Assembly: GCA_028280845.1 (NCBI GenBank)
Contig: JANQKZ010000050.1
Coordinates: forward strand, 1 to 36,191
DNA from: Opitutales bacterium
Lineage (GTDB): Bacteria > Verrucomicrobiota > Verrucomicrobiia > Opitutales > JABSRG01
Direction: 5' to 3'
DNA: 36,191 nucleotides
The position numbers and the translations under genes were made by a program. The notes beneath the pieces were generated by a model. That model worked only from the letters and a program-made list of their open reading frames with translations, made no database searches and was not told the DNA's origin. Below, piece by piece: positions 19,397 through 27,865 of this stretch (position 1 is its first letter; the number at the start of each line of letters is the position of its first letter).

Positions 19397-20539
19397 TTAG
19401 CGCCGATACACGGTTCGGCCATGAAGCAGGGTTTGTTGCACGTCCAGGCGACCGTCTTCGAGGGTGAAGAGCACCAGGTTGGCGGGCTGCCCGGCTTCGA
19501 TGGCTGAACACAGTTTATCGCCGCCCAGGTATTCCCCGGGTGACCGGGTGGCCGGGATGATGGATTCCTCCAGGGTGAGTCCGGTGATTTCCATAAAGTT
19601 GGATACCGCATCGGCCATGTTGAGGGAGGATCCCGCCATGTTTTTTCGGTCCGCTTGGACCACCTGACCGGATTCCAGCAGTTCTATGTCCTTTCCCAGA
19701 AAGGTGTAGGGACCGGGTTCGAGGCCTGCCACATAAACGGCATCGGTCACCAGTAGACAGCGATGGAGCCCCTTGACGCGGGTGATGATGCGGGTCAGCT
19801 CATCGGACAGGTGGAATCGATCACAGATGAGACCTGCGGCCAGGCCATCATTGTCGAGCTGGGCCCAGAAGGGGGCCTGGTGCCGATCCCAGAGCTGGGG
19901 GCACCCATTTCCCAAGTGAGTAGAGAGGGACGCCCCGGCAGCGGCCAGGCGGTGGACATCCTCAGGACTGCCGTCGGTGTGGCTCAGGGATACCCGGATC
20001 CCTGCGTCGACTGCCTGGCGCGTGAAGGCTTCGGCGCCGGGCCACTCCGGAGCCAGCGTGACGAGGCCGATCCGGCCATCGGCCTCAGCATTCATGATGG
20101 AAAACTCTTCCCAGTCGGGGTCTTTCATGAATTCCGGCCGGTGGGCGCCCGCCGAAGGACCGGGCGACATATAGGGCCCTTCCTGGTGAAAACAGGGCAC
20201 CGCCTGGTTGAATTCAGAACTCGTTTCGCAAGCTTTGCGCAGGACCCGAAACAGGTGGGTCTGCGCCTCGATGGTATTGGAAATCAGGGTGGGGCAGAAG
20301 GAGGTGCAGCCTTTCTCCCACAGCGCAGGCAGGATCGCCAGGCAGCGGTCCGGAGTGAGATCCGGATCGGAGAAATGGACCCCGGCGTACCCATTGAGCT
20401 GCGTGTCGATAAAGCCTGGAGACAGGTAGGGCAGGTCGGCCCTTTCCGGGAATGAGGCCTCCACGCCCTGGATTTTTCCCTCCGCAAGCGTGACTTCCGC
20501 GTATCCGCGACCGGGAATATTGGCTTCGATCCGCGTCAT
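19397..20539 (-). CDS. nagA: N-acetylglucosamine-6-phosphate deacetylase
   Basis: This 380-aa cytoplasmic amidohydrolase converts GlcNAc-6-P to GlcN-6-P and acetate. Motifs match E. coli-type NagA: PGFIDTQLNGYAG in place of an HxH site, metal-binding E120 (FHQEGPYMSP), H187 (SLSHTDG) and H208 (STHLGNG), and catalytic D266 (VTDAVY). Length matches the family. Its start overlaps the nagB stop by one base (TGATG), indicating translational coupling. It joins amino-sugar release outside the cell to central metabolism. Confidence 0.95.
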   Translation of the reverse strand: MTRIEANIPGRGYAEVTLAEGKIQGVEASFPERADLPYLSPGFIDTQLNGYAGVHFSDPDLTPDRCLAILPALWEKGCTSFCPTLISNTIEAQTHLFRVLRKACETSSEFNQAVPCFHQEGPYMSPGPSAGAHRPEFMKDPDWEEFSIMNAEADGRIGLVTLAPEWPGAEAFTRQAVDAGIRVSLSHTDGSPEDVHRLAAAGASLSTHLGNGCPQLWDRHQAPFWAQLDNDGLAAGLICDRFHLSDELTRIITRVKGLHRCLLVTDAVYVAGLEPGPYTFLGKDIELLESGQVVQADRKNMAGSSLNMADAVSNFMEITGLTLEESIIPATRSPGEYLGGDKLCSAIEAGQPANLVLFTLEDGRLDVQQTLLHGRTVYRR

Positions 20540-21321
20540 CAGGCACTCAGGAGCGAGGCGGAGTCGTGATCGAGGAAGAGCCAGGCCCTCGGGTGTTGAC
20601 GTGAAAGGGATCCCGGACAGTCGGGAGAGATCGGTCCCTCAAGAGCCTGCTTTACTGCCGTGGCTTTGCGTAGCTCCGGCACGACGACGACCCAGTGCTC
20701 GGCGCGGAAGAGACCGGAACAGGTTACGGTGACGGCGTGGGTAGGCACGTGGTTCAAGTCGGGAAAATGCCCTTCACCCACCTGTTGCCTGCGGCAGGTT
20801 TCATCGAGGTCGACTATTTTTAAGGTCAAGGGATCTTCGAAGTCCGCCACATGGGGGTCATTGAAAGCGATGTGTCCATTTTCTCCAAAACCGATAAAGG
20901 TCATGTCGAGCGGAGCCTCATGCAGGAGGGCTGTGTAACGGTCGAGCTCAGCCTGGATATCGGGGGCATCGCCCGCAATGTAATGCATGGTCCGGGGGTG
21001 GGCCACGGCTTCCACCCGGGACCGCAGCCACTTGCGGAAGCTGGCGGAATGTGCATCGGCAATTCCGACATATTCGTCCATGTGGAAGACCTCGATGCGG
21101 GACCAATCCAAGCGGGGATCGGCGGTCAGTGCGGCAATTGTGGTTTCCTGGGAATTTCCGGTTCCGATCATAATTCGGGCGACCGGTTTGGTTTCCAGGG
21201 TTTCGAGAATGATGGAGACCGCCTGATCGGCAGCGGCCCGCCCCATCGATTCTATTGTTTGATATACCTTTCCTTCCCGGTCCCCAAAAGGAACAGACTG
21301 AATGACGGCCTCTTTATCCAT
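20539..21321 (-). CDS. nagB: Glucosamine-6-phosphate deaminase-like protein
   Basis: This 260-aa protein of the NagB/6-phosphogluconolactonase fold should convert GlcN-6-P to fructose-6-P and ammonia. It has EVFHMDEYVG (D82, E83) and IGFGENGHIAFNDP (G146-E-N-G-H150), the two family signatures. The phosphate loop reads IGTGNSQE rather than the usual ATGxTP type, placing it in a divergent NagB-like subgroup. It overlaps nagA by one base and starts 88 bp after the heparinase-like gene, so all may form one operon. The nagB symbol rests on motif and context together. Confidence 0.85.
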   Translation of the reverse strand: MDKEAVIQSVPFGDREGKVYQTIESMGRAAADQAVSIILETLETKPVARIMIGTGNSQETTIAALTADPRLDWSRIEVFHMDEYVGIADAHSASFRKWLRSRVEAVAHPRTMHYIAGDAPDIQAELDRYTALLHEAPLDMTFIGFGENGHIAFNDPHVADFEDPLTLKIVDLDETCRRQQVGEGHFPDLNHVPTHAVTVTCSGLFRAEHWVVVVPELRKATAVKQALEGPISPDCPGSLSRQHPRAWLFLDHDSASLLSA

Positions 21322-21409
21322 GGAGACAGTTGAACCGGCGACCGGGCGAAAGTCAGGGTTCTTCGGCTTTTACAATAAATTGGAGGGTGAATGGAGGACC
21401 GCTTAACCC

Positions 21410-23449
21410 TCAGGTGACAACGGGAACTGCGTTCTGCGCTACCTCAACCCGTTTGCCCTGAACCTGGATCGTAACTCCGCCATCCATCTCTTGGAAAGTC
21501 GCCGGGGTGTAAGTTTCTCCCGTCTTGGAGAGTCCCAGTACCGTGATGATTTCCACCTCGGTGGCCGGGGCGGAGGCAATTTCATAGAAGGGGTGCGCCT
21601 CTGCACGTTCAGGAGCGATATCCATTTTGCCCGGGTAGGCGTTCAGCCCTGTCCGGCTGTAGCCCTGGGCCGTGAGATAGGCATAGGGGCGGTTAAACCG
21701 AAACCCGATCCCTTCCCGGCCTTCCATCTTCAGTCGGCCGTCTTCGTTATATCCCATGAAGCGGCAATGCAGGGTCGACGGGTTCTTCCACTTGGACAAC
21801 CGGTCCACCAGGATGACAACCCGTTCCTCGAACAACACCAGCGTCGTCCGGGTGACGGATTTAATTTCCAGGTTGACCAGACGGTAGGCCTGGGTGGCAT
21901 TACTGGTCCACTGGGCGAAGTCCCGGTTTACTGCTTTGTGAGGAATCCAGGCAAAGGCCTGGGAGGAATTTGTTCCATCGGCCCCGTTGTGATGATCGTG
22001 TCCTTGGCCATCGATGAGCACCGCACTATGCCCTTCGGTCAGGCGCAAGCTCCAGGAGGGATCCGAATACTGGTAGGGCGGGCGCAGGGGGTCGGCGACC
22101 AAGACTTCGCCGAACGCCGTGACGATAATGCTGTTGCGGTCCGCATGTTCGTGGTTGGCTCCAGGCCCGCTGCGCATGGCTACGACCATGTCGTCGAGTC
22201 GAAATCCGGTTCGCGCCACGACCCGGTCGAGGTCCGAAATCCACAGGCTGGGTTCGTGGGCCGGTTCCACGGAGGCCACCCCGGGGTCATGCCAGATGGG
22301 GGCCCAGAAGGTGTGGGCGCCTCCCAGGGTGGTTCCAAACCACTGGGCCTCGCCGTTGGCGTGCTGAGCGGCGACCCAGAAGGGAAGGGCGGTCCGGGTG
22401 AATTCACGCCCCGAGTCATAGGGAAGGCCACTGTCACCAAAATTGACCACTCCGTTGGGTTCGTTGTGGGTGGGCATGCTGAATTGAAGGAAGAAATGCA
22501 CCAGCCCATCCCAATTGATGATGTCCATGATATCGGTGTCCGCATGTCTGAGCAACATAACCGCAGCCTGTTGAATATGCTCCGCGGTGTAGTAGGCGTA
22601 TCCACGTTCTTCATCGTAGTAGCCGTCCGGTTGAAAGATGTCGCGGAAGACTTCGAGGCTGAATACTCCCATTTCCAGCCATCGGTCGGTGTCGGCGCTG
22701 GCCCCCAGTTCTTTTTGCAGGGTCAGGGTACTGATGACGAGGGCCGAGGCCGGAACGGCTCTCAGGTTGGTGTTCCGGGTGATGCGGGCCCGGCGGTTAA
22801 GATCGGTCTGATCATTCGGACGATGTTCAAAATAGCTGCTTTCGGGATCCTTCAGCCACCCCACGACTTCTTGTGGGTAGCGAATCCCGTAGAGGGACCG
22901 GAAGCAGGGCTCACACCCACGGCGACCCATGGTTTCGATCCATCGGCGCCGGGTGTCGGGCTCGAGTGCCGGGCCGAGGAAATCGGATACCAGGCAGACG
23001 GCGATGGCGGAGCTGGAGGCGCGTTGCACCCCTATGGGGTGAGGACCGTCTTTGAAGAAATCCCAAAATTCAAATTTCATGATTTCTTCAATGCAGTCTT
23101 TGGCCAACTGAGCAGCTGCCGGGTCCCCCTCCATCAGGTAAAGGAAGGCCTGGTTTTCAGCGGTGCGGCTGAGCTGGACGATGTCAAAGAGCTGGTCGTT
23201 GTATTGGAGATCGTTGGCGATGAAGTCGTAGGTGGCCTGCCGGTTGTGGGCACGCAGCGTATTGCGAAATTCCGCGAACTCGGGAAGCTGGGTGAAGTTA
23301 CGCCGGATTCGGGGCAGGTCTTCATCTCCAAAAAAGAGGCCGTAGGTGAGTTCCCGGTTGGATTTCTGGCTGCGGGCGTAGGCGGGGGACAGGGCAAACC
23401 CGGAGGTAGTGGCAAGGGAAAGGAGCTTGAGGAGCTGGCGACGGTTCAT
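21410..23449 (-). CDS. Exported heparinase II/III family protein (copy 2)
   Basis: This 679-aa protein with the leader MNRRQLLKLLSLATTSGFAL is Tat- or Sec-exported. The helical toroid (about 30-400) and C-terminal beta domain contain N432-H-E-H-A-D-R-N and SWSLRLTEGHSAVLIDG. It is paralogous to the 17065-19116 product (same length and motif order) but clearly diverged, so the two probably act on different linkages of one glycan. It heads the minus-strand group heparinase-like, nagB, nagA, lipoprotein, and is divergent from the exported epimerase-like gene. Lyase activity is inferred from family. Confidence 0.85.
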   Translation of the reverse strand: MNRRQLLKLLSLATTSGFALSPAYARSQKSNRELTYGLFFGDEDLPRIRRNFTQLPEFAEFRNTLRAHNRQATYDFIANDLQYNDQLFDIVQLSRTAENQAFLYLMEGDPAAAQLAKDCIEEIMKFEFWDFFKDGPHPIGVQRASSSAIAVCLVSDFLGPALEPDTRRRWIETMGRRGCEPCFRSLYGIRYPQEVVGWLKDPESSYFEHRPNDQTDLNRRARITRNTNLRAVPASALVISTLTLQKELGASADTDRWLEMGVFSLEVFRDIFQPDGYYDEERGYAYYTAEHIQQAAVMLLRHADTDIMDIINWDGLVHFFLQFSMPTHNEPNGVVNFGDSGLPYDSGREFTRTALPFWVAAQHANGEAQWFGTTLGGAHTFWAPIWHDPGVASVEPAHEPSLWISDLDRVVARTGFRLDDMVVAMRSGPGANHEHADRNSIIVTAFGEVLVADPLRPPYQYSDPSWSLRLTEGHSAVLIDGQGHDHHNGADGTNSSQAFAWIPHKAVNRDFAQWTSNATQAYRLVNLEIKSVTRTTLVLFEERVVILVDRLSKWKNPSTLHCRFMGYNEDGRLKMEGREGIGFRFNRPYAYLTAQGYSRTGLNAYPGKMDIAPERAEAHPFYEIASAPATEVEIITVLGLSKTGETYTPATFQEMDGGVTIQVQGKRVEVAQNAVPVVT

Positions 23450-23557
23450 GAACGAATTGAATCCGGGGGCCTGGGGGACAACCAGAATAGGACTATCTTA
23501 TCGTAAAGATTCAAAACCCTTTTGGATCCGCGGCAGGTTGGGCTAGAGATAGCTCTT
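23450..23557. promoter_or_regulatory. Divergent intergenic region (heparinase-like copy 2 / epimerase-like)
   Basis: This 108-bp gap must hold the promoters of two divergent genes. On the minus strand TTGAAT and TATTCT are 19 bp apart, a weak -35/-10 candidate. No clear + strand promoter or Shine-Dalgarno is visible. Nothing matches the 13-mer repeats found beside the AraC gene. Confidence 0.3.
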
Positions 23558-24847
23558 ATGAATCGCCGTAATCTTCTGAAAACCGGTTTCCTCGCCTCGG
23601 CCGGCGCCCTGGCTGCCGGCGGAACCTGGGGCTCCGTCTCTTCCGGCCGGTTGGGAACCCGGGGATCAGGCGTCGATTGGAAGGCAATGAAAGCGACCTT
23701 TCACCGTCTCCTCTTTGAGGAATACCTTCCTTTCTGGGAGCTGGGCGGATACGACGCGGAGCATGGCGGATTCATGTGCTTCCTGTATGACGATGGGAGC
23801 GTCCAAGATGATCGGAAAGATATCTGGTACCAGGGCCGGGGGATCTGGGTTTACAGCAGCCTCTATGAATCGATCAGCCCCGATCCCCAATGGCTGGAAC
23901 GGGCACAGCGTTCCCGGGATTTCATGGTGGCCAAGATGCATCGGGGGGATGGCACCTGGCTGAACACGGTCGACCGCGTGGGCAATCCTGCGGAGTCCGC
24001 CGAAGGGTTTCGGGACCAGAACATTTACGGGGCTCTCTTCGCGACGGTCGGTTTGATTCGCCTGGCCCTGGCGAGTGGGGACTCGCGCGACCTTCCCCTG
24101 ATTCGGAAGACCCTGAGGAAATCGGTGGCACGCTACGAAGACCCGGCATATCCCGGGGTCCAGGTGCCGGGGATGGAAGCGGCGGGGCTGCGGGCCCAGG
24201 GCCACTCCTTTATGTTCGTCTGGGTATTGGGGCAAATGCTGAAGCTGGACCCCTCGCCCGAGTGGGAAGTCCTTTGCCGCCAACACCAGCAACACCTGGT
24301 CCAGGATTTCTGGAATCCGGAATTCGGAATCTCCAACGAGTTTCTATCCCGCGAATATAAGCCTTTGCCGGGCTATGCCGATTACATGGTTCCCGGTCAC
24401 AGTATCGAAGCCCAGTGGATGGCCCTGCAGGAAGCCCTGCGCCAGGGGAACCAGCAAGAGGCGTTGACCCTGGCTGGGCGGATCCGTCGGCTTTACGAGA
24501 TCGCTTGGGATCCTATTTTCGGGGGCTTCAGTGACACGGCTTACCGGGTGTTTCCTACGGCGGATGCGCCAGCCGGACCGGTTACCGATCTGAAAACCAT
24601 GTGGGCCCAAACGGAAGTCTTGATTGCCTGCATGGTGGCCCACCAGTTAACCGGGGAGTCCTGGGCCGTGGATGCCTACCAGAGGACCTGGGAATTCCTT
24701 ATGCGGACCATGCCGACGGGCACGGGCGTATGGCGGCAGGCTGTAGACCGCAAAGGGAAGCCAAAAGAGCGGGAAGGGATATCCCCTTACCGCAAAGGCA
24801 ATTTTCATCAGCCGCGCTTGTTGATCATGGGGCTGCAGATGTGGTAG
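23558..24847 (+). CDS. Exported N-acylglucosamine 2-epimerase (AGE) family protein
   Basis: This 429-aa protein begins with a twin-arginine-type leader (MNRRNLLKTGFLASAGALAA). An (alpha/alpha)6-barrel AGE domain follows. Family residues include W90-x-Q-G-R-G-x-W, H216 (AQGHSFMF), H281 (PGHSIEAQW), the KTMWAQTE segment (W349, E353) and H417/R420 (NFHQPR). AGE enzymes epimerise GlcNAc/ManNAc or act on cellobiose-type sugars and are normally cytoplasmic, so the leader is notable. The ATG at 23558 was chosen because it begins the leader; an upstream in-frame start adds 12 unrelated residues. It is the last conventional gene before the integron array. Confidence 0.88.
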   Translation: MNRRNLLKTGFLASAGALAAGGTWGSVSSGRLGTRGSGVDWKAMKATFHRLLFEEYLPFWELGGYDAEHGGFMCFLYDDGSVQDDRKDIWYQGRGIWVYSSLYESISPDPQWLERAQRSRDFMVAKMHRGDGTWLNTVDRVGNPAESAEGFRDQNIYGALFATVGLIRLALASGDSRDLPLIRKTLRKSVARYEDPAYPGVQVPGMEAAGLRAQGHSFMFVWVLGQMLKLDPSPEWEVLCRQHQQHLVQDFWNPEFGISNEFLSREYKPLPGYADYMVPGHSIEAQWMALQEALRQGNQQEALTLAGRIRRLYEIAWDPIFGGFSDTAYRVFPTADAPAGPVTDLKTMWAQTEVLIACMVAHQLTGESWAVDAYQRTWEFLMRTMPTGTGVWRQAVDRKGKPKEREGISPYRKGNFHQPRLLIMGLQMW

Positions 24848-24851
24848 GGGG

Positions 24852-24896
24852 CGATGGTCTGGAATAGCTGCGCCGTCAGGCCCTGCCTGCTTCACC
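24852..24896 (-). repeat. Terminal attC site, degenerate (cassette 15)
   Basis: The arm GCGCCGTCAGGCC-CTGCCTGCTT matches the right arm of the site at 35861-36020 (GTGCCGTTGGCCCGGGCTGC). The left arm is barely recognisable (GGTCTGGAATAG). It abuts the stop at 24897 and marks the distal end of the array. Confidence 0.5.
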
Positions 24897-25286
24897 TTAT
24901 TTACTCCATCTCCTTACCGCAGATACGGTATCCTCCAGAGATGTATTGAAAGTTATCTTCGAGCCAGGAGATAAAGCTATGATACGGTTCAATAGGCGTT
25001 CGAACAACAAAAGGAGCTCCGGGTCTTCCCTGATACCGGCTCCAATCATGACTACCTCTGGTCGGAAGTCTTTGATATCATTAGCAAGCTGAGCCTCTGC
25101 AGTCTCGTTAGCAGGAGTCAGGCACCATCTGGTGGTAAATCCTTCATTATCGAGCATTTCCTGTGTCCTGGCAAACGAGGTCCTCAGCATCTCGCGGTCA
25201 AGTCCGGGCCACTTCGAGTAATCCACCGCGTCATGGTGAAGTCCAAGCAGTAAAATGTGCGGTTTTCTCTTTTGGGGAGTATCCAT
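24897..25286 (-). CDS. Conserved hypothetical cassette protein (nucleotide-binding-like fold)
   Basis: This is a 129-aa soluble protein with alternating beta/alpha elements: HILLLGLHHDAVDYSKWPGL, then FARTQEMLDNEGFTTRWCL and EVVMIGAGIREDPELLLLFERLLNRI, ending SLEDTVSAVRRW. It resembles a group of hypothetical proteins I recognise only by pattern, with a receiver/Rossmann-like layout; no catalytic motif is evident. The ATG (25284-25286) overlaps the core of the upstream attC, as in several other cassettes. It is the most distal cassette. Confidence 0.65.
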   Translation of the reverse strand: MDTPQKRKPHILLLGLHHDAVDYSKWPGLDREMLRTSFARTQEMLDNEGFTTRWCLTPANETAEAQLANDIKDFRPEVVMIGAGIREDPELLLLFERLLNRIIALSPGSKITFNTSLEDTVSAVRRWSK

Positions 25287-25342
25287 CAGTCGTCTGGCAA
25301 GTGCCCGGGCCGGGCGGCGGTGTTATCTGTGGTGATTTCTTT
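25284..25342 (-). repeat. attC-like site, degenerate (cassette 14)
   Basis: The left arm CATCAGTCGTCTGG parallels CATAACGACCTGG of intact sites, followed by a GC-rich palindromic centre (GCCCGGGCCGGGC). The right arm GGCGGCGGTGTTATCTG is weak. It sits exactly between two minus-strand cassette genes. Confidence 0.45.
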
Positions 25343-25347
25343 GAAGT

Positions 25348-25806
25348 TCATTCGATTAATTGTGTATCGGATACCTCTGAAATTTCAAAGAATCCAATTT
25401 GCGGATTATAGAGGAAGGCCCCGGAGATGAAACGGTCTCCTAAGTAATCTCCCTGTTCTCCCCAATTCTGAACGATTCCGGAAACCGATAAATCTTTAAA
25501 ACCATCCGAATTCAGATCTTCCAATTTCAGGTTTAAAATGTCGCCCTTGTAAGTAAAACGATCCCCATGCGAATCATGGACCCGAAGCTGGAGATCAGGA
25601 CCCAGCGATAGCCAGCCATTTCCTTTTTTCGTGAAATGGAAAGTCGCTAAAAAACGGTTCCCCTGGCCAAGATCCCATGCTCTCTCTAACTCCCAGGTAG
25701 GACTTGCAGGAGGTTCTGTGTCCCAAATCTCTTCAACGCTAATCAAATTGTCTTCGCCCCGGGCCAAGCCTGCAAAAAGGAGAATGATCAGGGAAAATCC
25801 TTTCAT
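25348..25806 (-). CDS. Secreted cassette protein with FG-GAP/EF-hand-like calcium motif
   Basis: This 152-aa protein has a signal peptide (KGFSLIILLFAGLARG, then EDN). The segment LEDLNSDGFKDLSVSG contains D-x-N-x-D-G-x-x-D, the calcium-binding loop of FG-GAP/VCBS or dockerin-like repeats. The C-terminus ends FISGAFLYNPQIGFFEIS. Family unknown; proteins of this shape are often periplasmic. It is a single-gene cassette between two diverged attC sites. Confidence 0.75.
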   Translation of the reverse strand: MKGFSLIILLFAGLARGEDNLISVEEIWDTEPPASPTWELERAWDLGQGNRFLATFHFTKKGNGWLSLGPDLQLRVHDSHGDRFTYKGDILNLKLEDLNSDGFKDLSVSGIVQNWGEQGDYLGDRFISGAFLYNPQIGFFEISEVSDTQLIE

Positions 25807-25827
25807 TGGTCTTTCGTTAAGCGATTG

Positions 25828-25893
25828 ACTTTACGACATGGGGAGGAGCACGAAACGCCACTCCGAGTGGTCTGCGGCGACTGCTTGGGCCAT
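25828..25893 (-). repeat. attC-like site, degenerate (cassette 13)
   Basis: The left arm TTTACGACATGGGGAGGAGC aligns with the array consensus for AACGACCTGGATGAGGCG. The right arm GGCGACTGCTTGGG aligns with CTGGCTGCTTGTT. About 66 bp, the length class of the short sites here. Confidence 0.5.
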
Positions 25894-25911
25894 TATAGAA
25901 CGCTTCATGTT

Positions 25912-26304
25912 CTACTTTAACCTGTTGAGTTTACCCTTCGTTTTGTAGATGTTCTTATAGTCCCACTGGATGGCCTCGGACTTCTTCAGCCAGCGCTTCA
26001 GATCGTTCTCCATAATCTGGCTTGCGGAGGTGTAAATGATGGAAGCGTCCTTGAACTTACCCGTTCCCGGTTTTAGTCCTTCCTCATCAAAATCAGCTCC
26101 ACTCCAGAACATCAGCCTGATGCCGGCTTTTAGTCGGCTGTAGCCCACGGTCGGATTCCCATCGAGAAACCAAACGGGATGACGGTGCCAGATCTTGCTG
26201 TCAGCCTCACTTAGAGACTCATCGATGATTGACGAGAGGACTTCGCAAATCTCCTGATCTCCTTCGGCCTGAGATTTGTTAAACGCTATTATATCCGTAT
26301 GCAT
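25912..26304 (-). CDS. DUF1801/YdhG-like family protein
   Basis: This is a protein of about 130 aa (MHTDIIAFNKSQAEG onward) with the DUF1801 core IWHRHPVWFLDGNPTVGYSRLKAGIRLMFWSG and the C-terminal KFKDASIIYTSASQIMENDLKRWLKKS. The family is cytoplasmic; members have been called iron chaperone-like or are of unknown function. The start at 26304 is preferred over 26367 because the extra 21 codons fall inside an attC-like site. It is a single-gene cassette. Confidence 0.8.
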   Translation of the reverse strand: MHTDIIAFNKSQAEGDQEICEVLSSIIDESLSEADSKIWHRHPVWFLDGNPTVGYSRLKAGIRLMFWSGADFDEEGLKPGTGKFKDASIIYTSASQIMENDLKRWLKKSEAIQWDYKNIYKTKGKLNRLK

Positions 26305-26326
26305 TGGAGCGATCTGGCGTTGATGA

Positions 26327-26398
26327 TGGCTGTAGTAGGGGATGAGGCACCTGGTGTATACATTCAATACTCGTTGGCTCCTTTGCCTGCAATGATCC
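26327..26398 (-). repeat. attC-like site, degenerate (cassette 12)
   Basis: The left arm GGATGAGGCACCTGGTG and right arm CGTTGGCTCCTTTGCCTGC closely match GGATGAGGCGACGGTG and CGTTGGCTCCACCTGC of intact sites. The core heptamers are lost. The upstream ydeI-like gene terminates inside this site (its last codons KGANEY are encoded by the arm). Confidence 0.65.
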
Positions 26399-26984
26399 TG
26401 GGGCGAAATTTCATTATTCTTGAAACCCGGGTCTCGGGCTTTTTCGCGGAATTGAGATTGATCACGTAACTCCGCTGGCGGCCGGGGGTGAGGCGATGAA
26501 AGGCCTCGGCAAGCACGGGATCCGATTGCAGGGCCTCCAGCAATTCGTCGGGTAGCTCGACGTTCCTTTGCACTTTCGGAGGCTTGATTCCTGCAGCCGC
26601 ATAGCTCATGGCCTCTTCCAGGTAGGACATGATCGCCGGCCGCATTTCCGCCGGCTGGGAGTTCTTCGTAAAGCGAATCATGTCGGCGTGCAGTGTGTTC
26701 GCCCCCTGTTTTTCAAGGATGCCTTCAGGGTCTTTCATCAGAGCGGCATCGAAGAAGCTCATGCGGAAGTCGTTTCGAGATGCTCCCAGAATCACAATGT
26801 TCCGACCTCCATGCATGTAACAGGGATGTGCCCATTTGACCGTTTCAACGAGCTGTGAATCGAGGCAGATTTTGCGCAAATCCTTCAAACCCTGATTCCA
26901 TTGCCGAGTGGAGCAATCCGAGGTAGCAAAGCGCTCACAGCGTCCACAACCCTGTACAAAATAGGTTTCGATATCAGAAATCAT
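26364..26984 (-). CDS. YdeI/OmpD-associated family protein (DUF1801 plus YdeI domain)
   Basis: This is a protein of about 206 aa. The N-terminal DUF1801-type domain includes VKWAHPCYMHGGRNIVILGASRNDFRMSFFDAALMKDPEG. The C-terminal YdeI-type domain includes VELPDELLEALQSDPVLAEAFHRLTPGRQRSYVINLNSAKKPETRVSRI. The family is linked to bacteriocin or stress resistance in some bacteria, without a defined reaction. The start at 26984 (MISDIETYF) gives the family N-terminus; the longer reading to 27086 is unrelated sequence. It and the next cassette share the DUF1801 fold. Confidence 0.85.
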   Translation of the reverse strand: MISDIETYFVQGCGRCERFATSDCSTRQWNQGLKDLRKICLDSQLVETVKWAHPCYMHGGRNIVILGASRNDFRMSFFDAALMKDPEGILEKQGANTLHADMIRFTKNSQPAEMRPAIMSYLEEAMSYAAAGIKPPKVQRNVELPDELLEALQSDPVLAEAFHRLTPGRQRSYVINLNSAKKPETRVSRIMKFRPRIIAGKGANEY

Positions 26985-27077
26985 TGTGTTGCGCTGAACT
27001 TGATTAGCCTGATGCAGAGAATAGGCTTGGTTACCTCTGGAATGAATTCCTCGACTTCCATGATTTTGAATCTTTAC

Positions 27078-27127
27078 GCCGAACATCCTAGGTGACGGGT
27101 GGCGTTACCTCCAGCTGCTCGTCGTGC
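27078..27127 (-). repeat. attC-like site, degenerate (cassette 11)
   Basis: The right arm GCGTTACCTCCAGCTGCTCGTCG aligns with the consensus for GCGTTGGCTCCACCTGCTTGTTG; the left arm is GCCGAACATCCTAGGTGACG. The HAD gene reads into it, and its final residues QLEVTPPVT are attC-encoded. Confidence 0.6.
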
Positions 27128-27795
27128 ATCATTATTTCCAACATGCTTGTGTGGTCGGAGAAATCCCGGAATCCGGCATCTGCGCCCTTAGCCATCAAGC
27201 TCTGAAATTCTTTTCCAATCGCGATAAAATTCCACTGAAGGCTTTGAGCAGCTTCGAGATCCCAGATGCCGTCACCCAAATAGCATATCCGGTCGAATCT
27301 CTTAGTCCGATAAACCCCGGAAGCCAAATCCACGGCTTTCCGCATGATCTTGGTTCTATCCGCTGAGTCATTGGAAGTCGCCAGCCGATTTTGGAATCGT
27401 TCTAGACCAATTGCTTTCAGTTTAAGCAGGGCAGATCGCCGGAAGCCTCCTGTTGCCATTGCTACTGCGATGTTTGAGTCCTCCAGAAACTTTACGAAAG
27501 AACACGCTCCTTTGATTTCACCGGGGAAATGGGTGGAGGCGCTTTGACAGGCTTCCAGCCGTCTGACAAAATCATCCTCTAGTCTGATGAGTTCTGCTTC
27601 CGTTATTGGTCGTCCGCGTTGGCCGAGTGAGACCTCATCCGCGACACCCCTATCCGAGACGTGTTGGTAAGAGGCCCAATTGGTATTGATAGCCGGCAAA
27701 TCAAAGAACTCCATAATTGAGGCAGTAAACAGCTGATCCTCCAGGTCCATGGAGTCGATGAGGGTCCCATCGATATCAAAAAGCACTAAGTCCAT
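27088..27795 (-). CDS. HAD-superfamily hydrolase (phosphatase-like)
   Basis: This protein of about 235 aa begins MDLVLFDIDGTLIDSMDLED. Motif I is D-x-D-G-T, motif II is VAMATGG (about residue 113), and the C-terminal motif IV-like acidic pair is CYLGDGIWDLEAA. Class C1-cap HAD phosphatases with this layout hydrolyse small phosphorylated metabolites. ATG 27795 is preferred to a TTG at 27810, which lies in the upstream attC core. It is a single-gene cassette with an attC-derived C-terminus. Confidence 0.9.
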   Translation of the reverse strand: MDLVLFDIDGTLIDSMDLEDQLFTASIMEFFDLPAINTNWASYQHVSDRGVADEVSLGQRGRPITEAELIRLEDDFVRRLEACQSASTHFPGEIKGACSFVKFLEDSNIAVAMATGGFRRSALLKLKAIGLERFQNRLATSNDSADRTKIMRKAVDLASGVYRTKRFDRICYLGDGIWDLEAAQSLQWNFIAIGKEFQSLMAKGADAGFRDFSDHTSMLEIMMHDEQLEVTPPVT

Positions 27796-27804
27796 TTTTC
27801 TTTT

Positions 27805-27865
27805 GCACAATGACCTGGCTGAGCCGACGGTGCCAGGCGGCGTTGGCTCTGGCTGCTTGTTGGCT
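27805..27865 (-). repeat. attC site, short class (cassette 10)
   Basis: TGACCTGGCTGAGCCGACGG and CGTTGGCTCTGGCTGCTTG arms flank a small central loop (TGCCAGGCGG). The right core is GTTGGCT, touching the stop codon of the nucleotidyltransferase. Confidence 0.85.

Noticed and set aside
21491-23506. 671-codon + strand open frame opposite the second heparinase-like gene
   Set aside because: It is the antisense of a gene with clear family motifs; GC-rich codon bias leaves the opposite frame open, and the translation shows no domain.
26305-26367. Overlap of the DUF1801 and YdeI-like genes as a translationally coupled operon
   Set aside because: A degenerate attC occupies the overlap, so the longer start is probably spurious and the genes are separate cassettes.
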